64,000 nucleotides of DNA from Alcaligenaceae bacterium (GCA_013416455.1 JACCES010000012.1:1-64000); one strand, 5' to 3'. Counted from the stretch's first letter, positions 37,238 to 56,718 are shown. Notes: generated from the letters alone by a model not told the origin. Numbers and translations: made by a program.

Positions 37238-37876
37238 ATGCAAGCCCGTCCCGTGTTGATGTTGACCCACGATGAGCAGCTATGGCAGCGGTGGAAGCGC
37301 GTTCCCGTCACAAGCTGGTTACCGGCCAGCGGCCGTGTGTGGGCAGATCTGTCGCGTTGGCAGGCTCAGGGGCGGCGTCTGGTCGTTCTTGACGCTGGCT
37401 TGCCCGGCTTGCCGGCGCTCGATAGTCAAGATTGGCGTTCGGCGGCTGCCACCCTCGATATCATCGTCGCCAGCCTCAAGCCTGATGATGAACAGGGGCG
37501 CCAGTTTCTTGCCGCGGGCGCCAAAGGCTATGTTCATGGCTACATGCAGCCTGATGCGCTCGGTGCCGCTCTCCAGATGGTAGCCGGCGGCGGCGTCTGG
37601 ATGGGTGCGTCGTTGTTGGCGCGCCTGTTGCGCCAGCTGGATCAGGCTGCGCCGCAGCCTGTGGCCAGCCAGAAAGACGCCTGGTCCGCCAACCTGACTC
37701 CCAGGGAGAAAGAAGTGGCGGAACGCGCCGCTCTGGGCATGGCGAACCAGGCCATCGCTGATGAGCTTGGCATCACGGAGCGCACCGTTCGTGCCCATAT
37801 TTCGGCCGTTTTTGAAAAGCTGGGCGTTCCGGACCGTCTGATGCTCGCCCTGGCCGTGCACGGCATTTCCACCTGA
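37238..37876 (+). CDS. LuxR/NarL-type response regulator
   Basis: 212 aa. The receiver-like N-terminus is poorly conserved; the likely phosphoacceptor is the Asp in RLVVLDAGLPGLP, but the upstream acidic pocket is reduced to HDEQ. The C-terminal HTH is a good LuxR domain (LTPREKEVAERAALGMANQA, then ITERTVRAHISAVFEKLGVP). No histidine kinase gene is next to it. Its promoter and the adhesin promoter share a motif, so it may control both. RBS GGAG. Confidence 0.88.
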   Translation: MQARPVLMLTHDEQLWQRWKRVPVTSWLPASGRVWADLSRWQAQGRRLVVLDAGLPGLPALDSQDWRSAAATLDIIVASLKPDDEQGRQFLAAGAKGYVHGYMQPDALGAALQMVAGGGVWMGASLLARLLRQLDQAAPQPVASQKDAWSANLTPREKEVAERAALGMANQAIADELGITERTVRAHISAVFEKLGVPDRLMLALAVHGIST

Positions 37877-37996
37877 TACGGCCTTCTCATGACTGGCGAT
37901 GCCGCCGCTTGCCCTTTGGGCTGGCGGCGATCTTGTTCCGGGCAAACATTCTCATCGTGCTGGCTCGACGCTCCCCTCTGGCGGGTTGGCGCTGCC

Positions 37997-38030
37997 GCCA
38001 ATGTTGCGAAACGAAACATGCGCATAGAAT
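37997..38030 (+). promoter_or_regulatory. Promoter of the giant adhesin gene with the shared motif
   Basis: GCCAATGTTGCGAAACGAAACA (37997-38018), 6 bp, then -10 TAGAAT (38025-38030); expected start of transcription near 38037. It matches the luxR promoter motif in 20 of 22 bases. Upstream, at about 37895-37932, a GC-rich stem (gccgcc…ggcggc) may end the luxR transcript. Confidence 0.6.
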
Positions 38031-38100
38031 CGTGGCCAATCATGAATAGTTGCGCATGTTGTATCCCTCATGCGTAAGCAACCTCCGGAGTATTTCCATC

Positions 38101-47067
<8,967 letters not shown>

Positions 47068-47075
47068 TGCCGCTG

Positions 47076-47114
47076 GAAGCAAGGCCGGGCCGGTTCCAGG
47101 GCCGGCCTTGCTTC
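47076..47114 (+). terminator. Hairpin after the adhesin gene
   Basis: Perfect 13-bp arms GAAGCAAGGCCGG / CCGGCCTTGCTTC with a 13-nt loop, 9 bp after the adhesin stop. No T run follows, so it is a weak terminator or an mRNA-stabilising stem that may lower transcription into lapG. Confidence 0.5.
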
Positions 47115-47245
47115 GCTTCCGAATTGCAAAGCCAAGGCTGAGTTCCCCCATCTGGACAAAAACCATCTGCACAAAAAACTATGCGTATCTTTTCAATTCG
47201 ATTGGTAACATAGGCGGTTGCGACATCTGGCCCATAGGTTCCGGC

Positions 47246-47920
47246 TTGTACGTCACCTCACGTCTGCATCGGTCTATCCGTTTTTGCCTGTTTATGCTTG
47301 CTGCCCTGCTCGTCATTGCAGGCCAAGCGTCCTGGGCGTTGCATTTCGACCGTGCTTCGGTGCTGCGGTATGCCGAGCGCAAGCACGGCAAGGTAGGTGT
47401 GGCGAGGCTGGAACAATGGCTGACTGTGCTGGACAGGGGCACAAGCATCGCTGATCCGCGAGCGAAGCTGGCCACTATCAACGATTTCTGGAACCGCCAT
47501 ATCCAGGAGGGCGAAGATCGCGACATCTGGAGGCAGGATGATTACTGGGCTACGCCGCTGGAAACGTTGGTGCGAGGCAGGGGGGATTGTGAAGATTTCG
47601 TTATTGGCAAGTATTTTTCGCTGGTGCATCTGGGCGTAGAGCCGGAAAAGCTGCGGCTCATTTACGTGCGGGCCCAGGTGGGCGGCAAGAATGTGGCGCA
47701 TATGGTGCTTGGTTATTATGAGCACCCTGATTCCGAGCCACTGATCCTGGATAATTTGAGACATGTCATTCGGCCAGCCAGTGAACGCAGGGATCTGACG
47801 CCTGTGTTCAGCTTCAATGCTGAAGGTGTTTACATTTCGGGTGCGCAGAGCACGGTCGATCGCATTTCGCGATGGCAAGGTCTGTTGTCGCGTATGCGGC
47901 AGGAAGGCTTCCAGCCCTGA
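47246..47920 (+). CDS. lapG: LapG-type periplasmic cysteine protease
   Basis: 224 aa if started at the TTG at 47246, which gives a signal peptide (RSIRFCLFMLAALLVIAGQA before SWALHF). The frame is open back to a TTG at 47108; the only ATG in frame (47294) would cut into the hydrophobic segment, so the start is uncertain. Bacterial transglutaminase-like protease (DUF920): DYWATPLETLVRGRGDCEDF with the catalytic Cys, His in AHMVLGYYEH and Asp in LILDNLRHV. It is expected to cut the adhesin after the di-Ala site and release it when cyclic di-GMP is low. Confidence 0.88.
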   Translation: MYVTSRLHRSIRFCLFMLAALLVIAGQASWALHFDRASVLRYAERKHGKVGVARLEQWLTVLDRGTSIADPRAKLATINDFWNRHIQEGEDRDIWRQDDYWATPLETLVRGRGDCEDFVIGKYFSLVHLGVEPEKLRLIYVRAQVGGKNVAHMVLGYYEHPDSEPLILDNLRHVIRPASERRDLTPVFSFNAEGVYISGAQSTVDRISRWQGLLSRMRQEGFQP

Positions 47921-48128
47921 AGTCAAGCCAATGCACAGACCCCGTTCCACGTGGCAGCGATACCAGGTGGAAGAGTCGATGCAAGCTGAAGACTGCCTGC
48001 GCTGTTCTTCCGTCTTCAGGGTTCTCCCGCGAGTGTGGAAGAAACCATGTTTTCAGAGCCCGGGTTGGGTATCATCGTCCCCGGCATCTCGGGTTTTGTT
48101 GAACTTCCCGTTTTTTGGTCTTCTGCCC

Positions 48129-50171
48129 ATGTCCTTGCTCAAGCAACTTCTGATCAGTGTTTCTCTGGCCGTGTGCGTGATCCTGGCCGGCACATTGTGG
48201 TTCGCGCTGGATGGTGCGCGCAGCTATCTGAATGACCGGCTGAGGGTGGATGCCGAGAACGCCGCCTCGTCGCTGGCGCTGTCGCTGTCGCAGCCTTCCA
48301 ATCAGGATCCGGTTACACAGGAACTGCTGATGACCGCCTTGTTCGATAGCGGGCAGTACCGGAGCATCGTGTTCACGACGCCGGCCGGGGAAGTGGCCTT
48401 TCTGCGCGAGCGGGGCGTGGAGGCGCGCACGATGGCTGCGCCAGGCTGGTTTCAGGCGTGGCTGCCGCTTACGGCTCCGACCGCCGCCCGGGCGGTGAGC
48501 GATGGCTGGAAGCAGGCGGGCGAGGTGGCGGTCACGCCCGAGGACTCCTTTGCGTGGCGGACGCTGTGGCGCATGACCTGGCAGGTGCTGCTGCTGGTGA
48601 TCGGCGCCGGCCTGCTCTGGGCCATATTCGCAGTCTTCCTGATACGCTGGCTGAAGCGGGCGCTTCAAAGCGAAGTCGCCGAGCAGGTGCAGGCCATTGC
48701 CGAAGGCGGCGTGTCCCGGGCGGCCGCTTCGCCACAGGGAAGGGCTCCGCGTGTCAAGGAACTGGCCCAGGTGCGCACCGTCATCGAATCGGTGCGCGAG
48801 CGCGTGCGCGCCACGGCCGACGAACAGAACCGGCATATCGAAACCCTGCGGATAGAACTCAACACAGATCCCATCACCGGCGTGGCCAACCGCAAGTATT
48901 TTCTGAACGAGCTGCGCCGGGCCCTGCGGGCGGGGGGCGGCGCGCATGCCGCCGGCGGTGCCTACGGCCATGTCCTGATCTTCCGGCAGCGCGATCTCGC
49001 CGCCATCAACGCGTCGCTGGAACGGGAGCAGGCGGATGCCTGGCTGCGCGGTGTGGTCAACACCGTTACCGCGCTGCTGGCCGGTTCGCGCAATCCGGAC
49101 CGGCCGGTGCCCCAGCTGGCCCGCCTGAACGGTTCCGATTTCGTTGTCCTGCTTGTCGGCTACGATGGCCCGGATACCACCGATCTCATCCAGGCACTGC
49201 GTCAGGCGCTGGACACCTTGCGTGTGCGCGTCGCCAACGACAGGCTCTGCCGCTGGAGCTATGCGCTCACCGATTATGGCCCGGGCTGTGACGTCGGGCG
49301 GGTGCTCGCACGGCTGGACCATGGCCTTATGCGTGCCGAGAACGCCGGCCATGATGAAGTCGAATACATCGCATCCAGCGACTACCGTGTCGTGGCGGCG
49401 AATGGCGGTACCGGCGAAACAGCATGGAAGGAGCTTATCCAGGCGGGCCTCAGGGAAGGGCGGCTCACACTGTCCGTCCAGGAAGCCCGCTATCGTGGCG
49501 ACGACACGGATGAGCGTCATGAAGCCTTGCTGATGCTGGGCGACGCCTCGGACAGCGCCACAGCCATTTCAGGCTACCTGTTCATGCCTCCGGCTGTGCG
49601 CCTGGGCCTGTCGGGCGCATGCGACCTGCGCGCGATCGAACTTGGCGCGCAGTGGGTGCGTGATCACGCCGGAGAACTGGCCGTCCGGGTATCGCTGGCA
49701 TCGCTGCTGCAGCCCGACTTCCTGCCGGGGATGGAACGCATCCTGACAGCCGAAGGCCGCCGGCGGGACGACCTGCGCCGTCTGGTGCTGGAGATCGACG
49801 CCCATGGTTTCGTGGCCTATCCTGAAGAACTGCAGGCCTTCTGCGGGCTGGCCGCCCGTGCCGGGGTGGGCGTGGGTTTACGGCGCCTGGCCGAGCAGCC
49901 GGCCGCGCTGCTGCGTCTGCACAGGGTCGGCATCCGCTATATCAAGCTGGGGGGCGAACTGATTTCGGATCTGCTCGAAAGCCCCGGCGCCACTCAGCTC
50001 ATTGTGGCCATCACTGAAGCCGCCATCGGGCAGGGCGTCAAGGTATACGCGCATGATGTATCCAATGGGCCCACCGCGGCGCTGCTGCTGGAATACGGGG
50101 TACTGCTGCCTGAAAGCAGCGCCTTCCCGCCCCGCGACGACGAAGGCGAGGGCGCGTTCGTCGATCATTGA
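48129..50171 (+). CDS. lapD: LapD-type c-di-GMP receptor with degenerate GGDEF and EAL domains
   Basis: 680 aa from MSLLKQLLISVSL (ATG at 48129). One N-terminal membrane helix, a periplasmic LapD/MoxY-type domain (about 28-145, with ARSYLNDRLRVDAENAASSL), a second helix (LLLVIGAGLLWAIFAVFLI), HAMP, then GGDEF-like (motif NGSDF) and EAL-like domains. The EAL catalytic Asp is lost (RYIKLGGELI) and the late Glu too (HDVSNG), so it should bind rather than make or break cyclic di-GMP. In Pseudomonas and Bordetella LapD sequesters LapG when the ligand is bound. Adjacent lapG supports this. Confidence 0.93.
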   Translation: MSLLKQLLISVSLAVCVILAGTLWFALDGARSYLNDRLRVDAENAASSLALSLSQPSNQDPVTQELLMTALFDSGQYRSIVFTTPAGEVAFLRERGVEARTMAAPGWFQAWLPLTAPTAARAVSDGWKQAGEVAVTPEDSFAWRTLWRMTWQVLLLVIGAGLLWAIFAVFLIRWLKRALQSEVAEQVQAIAEGGVSRAAASPQGRAPRVKELAQVRTVIESVRERVRATADEQNRHIETLRIELNTDPITGVANRKYFLNELRRALRAGGGAHAAGGAYGHVLIFRQRDLAAINASLEREQADAWLRGVVNTVTALLAGSRNPDRPVPQLARLNGSDFVVLLVGYDGPDTTDLIQALRQALDTLRVRVANDRLCRWSYALTDYGPGCDVGRVLARLDHGLMRAENAGHDEVEYIASSDYRVVAANGGTGETAWKELIQAGLREGRLTLSVQEARYRGDDTDERHEALLMLGDASDSATAISGYLFMPPAVRLGLSGACDLRAIELGAQWVRDHAGELAVRVSLASLLQPDFLPGMERILTAEGRRRDDLRRLVLEIDAHGFVAYPEELQAFCGLAARAGVGVGLRRLAEQPAALLRLHRVGIRYIKLGGELISDLLESPGATQLIVAITEAAIGQGVKVYAHDVSNGPTAALLLEYGVLLPESSAFPPRDDEGEGAFVDH

Positions 50172-50224
50172 CCACGGCAGGGTTGGCCGCGCACAACGTC
50201 CCGGCGGATTTTTGCGCGAAACCC

Positions 50225-50253
50225 TTGCTTTGGCGAGCTGGGCGAGCTATTAT
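50225..50253 (+). promoter_or_regulatory. Candidate promoter of the spc-alpha block
   Basis: TTGCTT, 17-bp spacer, TATTAT, in the 336-bp lapD-rplN gap; the predicted transcript has a leader of about 250 nt before rplN. No gene is visible in this gap. The leader is GC-rich and was not folded; I recognise no named ribosomal leader in it. The promoter is near-consensus, which suits a strong ribosomal unit. Confidence 0.6.
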
Positions 50254-50507
50254 TAGCGTCTTGCCTTTGGCTGGGTGCGCTATCTATGGCGCAGGCCGTC
50301 GGCAAACAGGAAGTATCCTGGCATCTGCAGGTGCGCGGCGTGGCGGCAAGGCCACACCGGCGGAATGCGATCCAGGCAGGATTTCAACCCAGGCTTTGCC
50401 GGGCCGGGCTCAGGCCCTGGCAAGGTGAATCTGACGGGACCAAGACTGGCTGCGTGGCGTCATCAATGGTGGTGGCGCATCGCAACTAAGTTGGAACAGG
50501 AAAAATC

Positions 50508-50876
50508 ATGATCCAAATGCAGACCACGCTCGACGTGGCCGACAACACGGGTGCACGTTCCATCATGTGCATCAAGGTGTTGGGCGGCTCGAAGCGCCGT
50601 TATGCCGCTATCGGCGACATCATCAAGGTGAGCGTCAAGGAAGCGGCCCCCCGCGGGCGCGTCAAAAAAGGCGAAATCTACAACGCAGTAGTGGTGCGTA
50701 CCGCTAAGGGCGTTCGCCGCAAAGACGGCTCGCTGATCAAGTTCGGCGGCAATGCCGCCGTTCTGCTCAACGCCAAGCTGGAACCCATCGGCACTCGTAT
50801 CTTCGGACCGGTCACGCGCGAACTGCGTACCGAAAAGTTCATGAAGATCGTGTCGCTGGCTCCAGAAGTGCTGTAA
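50508..50876 (+). CDS. rplN: 50S ribosomal protein L14
   Basis: 122 aa, [20 protein letters not shown], standard length. It lies at the subunit interface (bridge B8). Here it starts the transcription unit because the accessory block separates it from rpsQ. Confidence 0.98.
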   Translation: MIQMQTTLDVADNTGARSIMCIKVLGGSKRRYAAIGDIIKVSVKEAAPRGRVKKGEIYNAVVVRTAKGVRRKDGSLIKFGGNAAVLLNAKLEPIGTRIFGPVTRELRTEKFMKIVSLAPEVL

Positions 50877-50886
50877 GGAGCGCGAA

Positions 50887-51207
50887 ATGGAAAAAATCCG
50901 TAAAGGCGATGAGGTCATCGTACTGACCGGGCGCGACAAGACGCGCCGTGGCACGGTGCTGAATCGCGTCGATGCCGACCACGTGCTGGTCGAAGGCATC
51001 AACGTCGTCAAGAAGCACGTCAAGGGCAACCCCATGGCGGGCACCCAGGGCGGCATCATCGACAAGACCATGCCCATTCACATCTCCAACGTGGCGCTCT
51101 TCAATCCCGCCACCGGCAAGGGTGACCGTGTCGGCGTCCAGGTGGTCGATGGCAAGAAGGTCCGTGTATTCCGCTCCAACGGCGCTGTCGTTGGCGCGAA
51201 GGCGTAA
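50887..51207 (+). CDS. rplX: 50S ribosomal protein L24
   Basis: 106 aa with the KOW motif ([20 protein letters not shown]). An early assembly protein near the tunnel exit. RBS AAGGAG. Confidence 0.98.
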   Translation: MEKIRKGDEVIVLTGRDKTRRGTVLNRVDADHVLVEGINVVKKHVKGNPMAGTQGGIIDKTMPIHISNVALFNPATGKGDRVGVQVVDGKKVRVFRSNGAVVGAKA

Positions 51208-51220
51208 GGGGCGATAGAAC

Positions 51221-51760
51221 ATGGCTCGTTTACAAGAGTTTTACCGTGGCAAGGTCGTTGCCGACCTGCAGGCCAAATTTGGCTACAAAAGCGTGATGGA
51301 AGTGCCCCGCATCACCAAGATCACTCTGAACATGGGTGTATCCGAAGCGGTTGCCGATCGCAAGGTCATCGAGAACGCCGTTGCCGACATGACCAAGATC
51401 GCCGGCCAGAAGCCGGTCGTCACCAAGACCCGCAAGGCCATCGCCGGCTTCAAGATCCGTGAAGACTATCCGATCGGCTGCATGGTGACCCTGCGCGGCC
51501 GCCGCATGTACGAATTCCTCGACCGCCTGGTCGCCGTCGCGCTGCCGCGCGTACGCGACTTCCGTGGCGTGTCCGGTCGTGCATTCGATGGCCGTGGCAA
51601 CTACAACATCGGGGTGAAGGAACAGATCATTTTCCCCGAAATCGAGTACGACAAGATCGACGCTGTGCGTGGTATGAACATCAGCATCACCACCAGCGCC
51701 AAGACCGACGAGGAAGCCAAGGCCCTGCTGTCCGCCTTCAGCTTCCCGTTCCGTAATTAA
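51221..51760 (+). CDS. rplE: 50S ribosomal protein L5
   Basis: 179 aa, [20 protein letters not shown] with the conserved [20 protein letters not shown]. It binds 5S rRNA and contacts the P-site tRNA. Standard length. Confidence 0.98.
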   Translation: MARLQEFYRGKVVADLQAKFGYKSVMEVPRITKITLNMGVSEAVADRKVIENAVADMTKIAGQKPVVTKTRKAIAGFKIREDYPIGCMVTLRGRRMYEFLDRLVAVALPRVRDFRGVSGRAFDGRGNYNIGVKEQIIFPEIEYDKIDAVRGMNISITTSAKTDEEAKALLSAFSFPFRN

Positions 51761-51771
51761 GGGGCGATGAC

Positions 51772-52077
51772 GTGGCAAAACTTTCACTCATCAATCGCGA
51801 CATCAAGCGCGCCAAGCTGGCCGAAAAATACGCTCCCAAGCGTGCGGCCCTGAAGGCGATCATCGACGATCAGTCCAAGTCGGACGAAGAACGCTACCAG
51901 GCTCGTCTGGCATTGCAGCAACTGCCTCGCAACGCCAACCCGACCCGTCAGCGCAACCGTTGCATCGTCACCGGTCGTCCTCGCGGCGTTTTCAGCAAGT
52001 TCGGCCTCACCCGTCACAAGCTGCGTGAAATGGCAATGCGTGGCGAGGTTCCGGGCATGACCAAGGCCAGCTGGTAG
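51772..52077 (+). CDS. rpsN: 30S ribosomal protein S14 (zinc-independent form)
   Basis: 101 aa starting at GTG ([20 protein letters not shown]) with GGGGCGATGAC upstream. The long form without the CxxC pairs: only one cysteine remains in the [11 protein letters not shown] region, so it needs no zinc. Essential 30S head protein. Confidence 0.97.
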   Translation: MAKLSLINRDIKRAKLAEKYAPKRAALKAIIDDQSKSDEERYQARLALQQLPRNANPTRQRNRCIVTGRPRGVFSKFGLTRHKLREMAMRGEVPGMTKASW

Positions 52078-52088
52078 GAGATACACAC

Positions 52089-52484
52089 ATGAGCATGAGC
52101 GATCCCATCGCCGATATGTTGACCCGCGTGCGCAATGCGCAGCAAGTCAGCAAGACGTCGGTCACCATGCCCTCCTCCAAGCTGAAGGCGGCCATTGCCG
52201 CCGTGCTGAAGGATGAAGGCTACATCGAAGATTTCAAGGTCAACGGCGAGCAGGCCAAGCCCGAACTCGAAATCACCCTGAAGTATTATGCCGGCCGCCC
52301 CGTGATCGAGCGCATCGACCGCGTCTCGCGTCCCGGTCTGCGCATCTACAAGGGTGCCAAGGCCATTCCGCAAGTCATGAACGGTCTGGGCGTGGCCATC
52401 GTGTCCACCCCCCGCGGCGTCATGACCGATCGCAAGGCCCGCGCCACCGGCGTCGGCGGCGAAGTGCTGTGCTACGTGGCATAA
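52089..52484 (+). CDS. rpsH: 30S ribosomal protein S8
   Basis: 131 aa, [20 protein letters not shown] to [11 protein letters not shown]. In E. coli S8 is the translational repressor of the spc operon through a site at the L5 gene start; the same gene order holds here. Confidence 0.98.
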   Translation: MSMSDPIADMLTRVRNAQQVSKTSVTMPSSKLKAAIAAVLKDEGYIEDFKVNGEQAKPELEITLKYYAGRPVIERIDRVSRPGLRIYKGAKAIPQVMNGLGVAIVSTPRGVMTDRKARATGVGGEVLCYVA

Positions 52485-52497
52485 GGAGATTCATCAA

Positions 52498-53031
52498 ATG
52501 TCACGCATAGCCAAGTATCCCGTCGAGCTGCCCAAGGATGTCGAAGCCACGATCAGCGCTGGCCAGATCGTCGTGAAGGGCCCCCTGGGCACACTCACCC
52601 AAGAACTGACTGGCGACGTGCACGTGCGCCAGGAAGACAATCAGCTTACGTTTGCTGTCGCCAACGATTCCCGTCAAGCCAAGGCGATGTCGGGTACCGT
52701 GCGCGCACTGGTCAACAACATGGTCACCGGTGTCAGCAAGGGTTTCGAACGCCGCCTCAACCTGGTGGGTGTGGGTTTCCGCGCCCAGGTCCAAGGCGAT
52801 GCGCTGAAGCTGCAACTCGGTTTCTCGCACGACATCGTGCACCCGCTGCCCGCTGGCGTGAAGGCGGAATGCCCCAGCCAGACTGAAATCGTCATCAAAG
52901 GTGTCGATAAGCAGGCCGTTGGCGAGGTGGCCGCGAAAGTCCGCGCTTACCGCAAGCCCGAGCCCTACAAGGGCAAGGGTGTGCGCTACGCGGACGAGCG
53001 TGTCATCATCAAAGAAACCAAGAAGAAGTAA
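52498..53031 (+). CDS. rplF: 50S ribosomal protein L6
   Basis: 177 aa, [20 protein letters not shown] with two homologous halves and the end [20 protein letters not shown]. Lies near the factor-binding centre. Confidence 0.98.
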   Translation: MSRIAKYPVELPKDVEATISAGQIVVKGPLGTLTQELTGDVHVRQEDNQLTFAVANDSRQAKAMSGTVRALVNNMVTGVSKGFERRLNLVGVGFRAQVQGDALKLQLGFSHDIVHPLPAGVKAECPSQTEIVIKGVDKQAVGEVAAKVRAYRKPEPYKGKGVRYADERVIIKETKKK

Positions 53032-53052
53032 GCGCGCAGGCAAGGACTCATC

Positions 53053-53418
53053 ATGGACAAGAAACTTTCCCGTTTGCGCCGTGCGGTCGCAACACGCCGG
53101 AAGATCTCCGAATTGCGCATGCATCGCCTTTCGGTTCACCGGTCGAACCAGCACATCTACGCAAACATCATTTCGCCGGAAGGCGATCGGGTGCTCGTCA
53201 GCGCTTCCACGCTCGAACCCGAAGTTCGCAGCGAACTGGCAAGCCAGAAGGTCACGGGCGGCAATGCCACCGCCGCCGGCCTGATCGGCAAGCGCGTGGC
53301 CGAGAAGGCCCGGGCCGCCGGCATCGAGCAGGTCGCTTTCGACCGTTCGGGCTTCCGTTATCACGGCCGTGTCAAGGCCCTGGCCGATGCCGCGCGTGAA
53401 GCCGGCCTGAAATTCTAA
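53053..53418 (+). CDS. rplR: 50S ribosomal protein L18
   Basis: 121 aa, [20 protein letters not shown] to [11 protein letters not shown]. 5S rRNA-binding protein. The N-terminus is basic as usual. Confidence 0.98.
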   Translation: MDKKLSRLRRAVATRRKISELRMHRLSVHRSNQHIYANIISPEGDRVLVSASTLEPEVRSELASQKVTGGNATAAGLIGKRVAEKARAAGIEQVAFDRSGFRYHGRVKALADAAREAGLKF

Positions 53419-53433
53419 GCAAGGAATCGTCAA

Positions 53434-53952
53434 ATGGCTAAAGCACAAGGTAGGCACGCCGCCGAGAAGGAAGACGACGGCCTGCGCGAAAAGATGATTG
53501 CGGTCAACCGCGTCAGCAAGGTGGTCAAGGGTGGTCGCACCATGAGCTTTGCTGCGCTGTCCGTGGTCGGTGACGGCGATGGCCGCATCGGCATGGGCAA
53601 GGGCAAGGCTCGCGAAGTACCGGTCGCCGTTCAGAAGGCCATGGAACAGGCCCGCCGCGGTCTGGTCAAGGTGCCCCTGAAGAACGGCACGCTGCATCAC
53701 ACTGTCGTGGGTAAGCACGGCGCCTCGACGGTGCTGATCTCGCCCGCCGCGGAAGGTACCGGCGTGATCGCCGGCGGCCCGATGCGCGCCATCTTCGAGG
53801 TAATGGGCGTACGCAACGTCGTTGCCAAGAGCCTGGGCTCCAGCAATCCCTACAACATGGTTCGCGCCACGCTCAACGGCCTGCGCGCGTGCTCCACTCC
53901 CGCCGAAGTCGCCGCCAAGCGTGGCAAGTCGGTGGAAGACATCCTGGGGTAA
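53434..53952 (+). CDS. rpsE: 30S ribosomal protein S5
   Basis: 172 aa with the double-stranded-RNA-binding fold ([20 protein letters not shown]) and [14 protein letters not shown]. Helps form the mRNA entry channel and decoding fidelity. Confidence 0.98.
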   Translation: MAKAQGRHAAEKEDDGLREKMIAVNRVSKVVKGGRTMSFAALSVVGDGDGRIGMGKGKAREVPVAVQKAMEQARRGLVKVPLKNGTLHHTVVGKHGASTVLISPAAEGTGVIAGGPMRAIFEVMGVRNVVAKSLGSSNPYNMVRATLNGLRACSTPAEVAAKRGKSVEDILG

Positions 53953-53955
53953 GTC

Positions 53956-54141
53956 ATGGCACAGAAGCAAATCAAGGTTACGCTCGTGCGTTCCGTCATC
54001 GGCACCAAGAAAGACCATCGCGAAACGGTGCGTGGTCTGGGTCTGCGTCGTCTGAACAGCAGCCGCGTGTTGATCGATACGCCCGAGGTCCGCGGCATGA
54101 TCCGCAAGGTTGACTACCTCGTCACCGTCTCGGAAGCCTAA
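53956..54141 (+). CDS. rpmD: 50S ribosomal protein L30
   Basis: 61 aa, [20 protein letters not shown] with [20 protein letters not shown]. The short L30 typical of bacteria; three bases after rpsE. Confidence 0.97.
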   Translation: MAQKQIKVTLVRSVIGTKKDHRETVRGLGLRRLNSSRVLIDTPEVRGMIRKVDYLVTVSEA

Positions 54142-54151
54142 AGGAATCGGC

Positions 54152-54592
54152 ATGTCTGAAACACAACTCAATACGCTGAAACCGGCTGAAGGCGCCAAGC
54201 ATGCTCGGCGCCGCGTCGGTCGCGGCATCGGCTCCGGTCTGGGCAAGACTGGCGGCCGCGGCCACAAGGGCCAGAAATCCCGCTCCGGCGGTTTCCACAA
54301 GGTGGGCTTCGAAGGCGGTCAGATGCCGCTGCAGCGTCGCCTGCCCAAGCGTGGTTTCACGTCGCTCGGCAAGCATCTCTACGCAGAAGTGCGCCTGTCC
54401 GACCTGGAGCGCCTGCCCGTCGACGAGATCGATGTCCAGGTGCTGAAGCAGGCCGGCGTCGTTGGCCAGGCCGTCCGCTACGCGAAGGTCATCAAGTCTG
54501 GTGAACTCTCGCGCAAGGTCACCCTCAAGGGTGTTTCGGCCACGGCCGGTGCGCGCGCCGCCATTGAAGCGGCCGGCGGCTCGCTGGCTTGA
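54152..54592 (+). CDS. rplO: 50S ribosomal protein L15
   Basis: 146 aa from the ATG at 54152 (AAGGAATCGG upstream). Contains the glycine-rich [20 protein letters not shown] stretch. The frame is open 14 codons earlier but that part overlaps rpmD. Confidence 0.97.
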   Translation: MSETQLNTLKPAEGAKHARRRVGRGIGSGLGKTGGRGHKGQKSRSGGFHKVGFEGGQMPLQRRLPKRGFTSLGKHLYAEVRLSDLERLPVDEIDVQVLKQAGVVGQAVRYAKVIKSGELSRKVTLKGVSATAGARAAIEAAGGSLA

Positions 54593-54606
54593 ATCGAGGG
54601 GCGACG

Positions 54607-55932
54607 GTGGCTAAAGCACAGGCACTGAGCAAATCGGGACCCCGGTACGGCGATCTCAAGCGCCGTATCGTGTTCCTGGTCCTCGCCCTGGTGGTCTATC
54701 GCCTGGGCACTCACATTCCGGTGCCCGGAATCAATCCCGACGCACTTGCTGATCTGTTCCAGCAGAACCAGGGCGGTATTCTCGGCCTGTTCAACATGTT
54801 CTCGGGCGGTGCGCTCGAACGCTTCTCGGTGCTGGCACTGGGGATCATGCCATACATTTCCGCGTCCATCATCATGCAGTTGATGGCGGTCGTGGTGCCG
54901 ACCCTGGAAGCGATCAAGAAGGAAGGCGAATCCGGTCGGCGCAAGATCACGCAGTACACGCGGTATTTCACGGTGCTGCTGGCGCTCGTTCAGGCCGTGG
55001 GCATTTCGGTGGCGCTCGAGTCGCAGCCGGGCCTGGTGATCGACCCGGGGCTGCTGTTCCGCTTTACCACCATCGTCACGCTGGTAACCGGCACGATGTT
55101 CCTCATGTGGCTGGGTGAGCAGATCACCGAGCGGGGCATGGGTAATGGTATATCCATTCTCATCTTCGCCGGGATCGTGGCTGGCTTGCCCAGTGCGTTG
55201 GGAGGCATGCTGGATCTGGTTCGCACGGACTCCATGTCCGTTCTGTCGGCGCTGTTCGTGCTGGTTCTCGTGGTGGCGGTCACCTATCTGGTGGTGTTCG
55301 TCGAGCGTGGCCAGCGCCGTATCACGGTGAACTATGCCAAACGTCAGGTTGGCAACAAGATCTACGGCGGGCAATCGTCCCACCTGCCGTTGAAGCTGAA
55401 CATGTCCGGCGTGATCCCGCCGATCTTCGCTTCGTCGATCATTCTGTTGCCCGCAACCGTGACGAGCTGGTTCTCCAGCAATCCCAGCATGCGCTGGATG
55501 AGCGACCTGGCCGCGGCGCTTGCGCCGCACCAGCCGCTGTATGTCACGTTGTTTGCGGCCCTGATCATTTTCTTCTGCTTCTTCTATACGGCGCTCGTGT
55601 TCAACAGCCGCGAGACCGCGGACAATCTGAAGAAAAGTGGTGCCTTCGTTCCGGGTATCCGTCCGGGTGAACAGACCTCGCGTTACATCGACAAGATCCT
55701 GACGCGCCTGACCCTGGCCGGTGCCATCTACATTACCCTCGTGTGCTTGTTGCCCGAGTTCATGCAGATGCGCTGGAACGTGCCGTTCTATTTCGGCGGC
55801 ACCTCATTGCTGATCATCGTGGTGGTGACCATGGACTTCATGGCCCAGGCTCAGGCCTACATGATGTCCCACCAATACGACTCGTTGCTCAAGAAGGCGA
55901 ACTTCAAGGGCGCGGGCCTGCCCATGCGGTAG
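54607..55932 (+). CDS. secY: Protein translocase subunit SecY
   Basis: 441 aa from a GTG at 54607 ([20 protein letters not shown]) with GAGGGGCGAC upstream. Ten membrane segments; plug region near [15 protein letters not shown]. It is the channel of the SecYEG complex, in its usual place after rplO. Confidence 0.97.
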   Translation: MAKAQALSKSGPRYGDLKRRIVFLVLALVVYRLGTHIPVPGINPDALADLFQQNQGGILGLFNMFSGGALERFSVLALGIMPYISASIIMQLMAVVVPTLEAIKKEGESGRRKITQYTRYFTVLLALVQAVGISVALESQPGLVIDPGLLFRFTTIVTLVTGTMFLMWLGEQITERGMGNGISILIFAGIVAGLPSALGGMLDLVRTDSMSVLSALFVLVLVVAVTYLVVFVERGQRRITVNYAKRQVGNKIYGGQSSHLPLKLNMSGVIPPIFASSIILLPATVTSWFSSNPSMRWMSDLAAALAPHQPLYVTLFAALIIFFCFFYTALVFNSRETADNLKKSGAFVPGIRPGEQTSRYIDKILTRLTLAGAIYITLVCLLPEFMQMRWNVPFYFGGTSLLIIVVVTMDFMAQAQAYMMSHQYDSLLKKANFKGAGLPMR

Positions 55933-55939
55933 ACGACAA

Positions 55940-56158
55940 ATGGCAAAAGACGACGTCATCCAGATGCAAGGCGAGGTGCTGGAAAACCTCCCCAACGCAA
56001 CTTTCCGCGTCAAGCTTGAAAACGGCCACATTGTGCTGGGCCATATTTCGGGCAAGATGCGCATGCATTACATCCGGATCCTGCCGGGCGACAAGGTCAC
56101 TGTGGAGCTCACGCCCTATGACCTTTCCAGGGCCAGGATTGTTTTCCGCTCCAAATGA
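55940..56158 (+). CDS. infA: Translation initiation factor IF-1
   Basis: 72 aa, [21 protein letters not shown]1-type OB fold ending RIVFRSK. Its place between secY and rpmJ is common in betaproteobacteria and Gram-positives but not in E. coli. Confidence 0.97.
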   Translation: MAKDDVIQMQGEVLENLPNATFRVKLENGHIVLGHISGKMRMHYIRILPGDKVTVELTPYDLSRARIVFRSK

Positions 56159-56189
56159 GCGGCCGGTTACAGGAAACTAGGAGTCAACC

Positions 56190-56303
56190 ATGAAGGTAAT
56201 GGCATCGGTAAAGCGGATCTGCCGCAACTGCAAGATCATCAAACGTCACGGCGTGGTGCGTGTCATCTGCACCGACCCCCGCCACAAGCAGCGTCAAGGC
56301 TAA
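56190..56303 (+). CDS. rpmJ: 50S ribosomal protein L36
   Basis: 37 aa: [20 protein letters not shown] continues to [11 protein letters not shown]. Three Cys and one His (C11, C14, C27, H32) form the zinc ribbon, so this is the zinc-binding form. RBS AGGAG 8 bp upstream. Very small but unmistakable. Confidence 0.96.
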   Translation: MKVMASVKRICRNCKIIKRHGVVRVICTDPRHKQRQG

Positions 56304-56338
56304 TCACCGGAACGCAACGGATTTAACAAGGAACAGTC

Positions 56339-56704
56339 ATGGCCCGTATTGCTGGCATCAACATTCCGCCGCACCAACACGCCGAAATCGGACTTACCGC
56401 GATCTTTGGTATCGGCCGCACCAGCGCGCGCAAGATCTGCGAAGCGGCCGGCATCGAGTATTCCAAGAAAGTCAAGGATCTGACCGACGGCGAACTCGAG
56501 CGCATTCGCGAGCAGGTCGGTAATTTCACGGTCGAAGGCGATCTGCGCCGTGAAGTGCAACTGTCGGTCAAGCGTCTGATCGACCTGGGAACTTACCGTG
56601 GCATGCGCCACCGGCGCGGCCTGCCCGTGCGTGGTCAGCGGACCCGCACCAACGCCCGTACCCGCAAGGGTCCGCGCCGCGCCGCTGCTTCCCTGAAGAA
56701 ATAA
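56339..56704 (+). CDS. rpsM: 30S ribosomal protein S13
   Basis: 121 aa, [20 protein letters not shown] with the H2TH-like core and the basic tail [19 protein letters not shown] that reaches the P-site tRNA. Confidence 0.98.
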   Translation: MARIAGINIPPHQHAEIGLTAIFGIGRTSARKICEAAGIEYSKKVKDLTDGELERIREQVGNFTVEGDLRREVQLSVKRLIDLGTYRGMRHRRGLPVRGQRTRTNARTRKGPRRAAASLKK

Positions 56705-56718
56705 TCGAGGACTAGAAG

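Noticed and set aside
47108-47245. N-terminal extension of lapG from the TTG at 47108
   Set aside because: The start lies inside a hairpin arm, the extra 46 residues have no match and they would bury the signal peptide.
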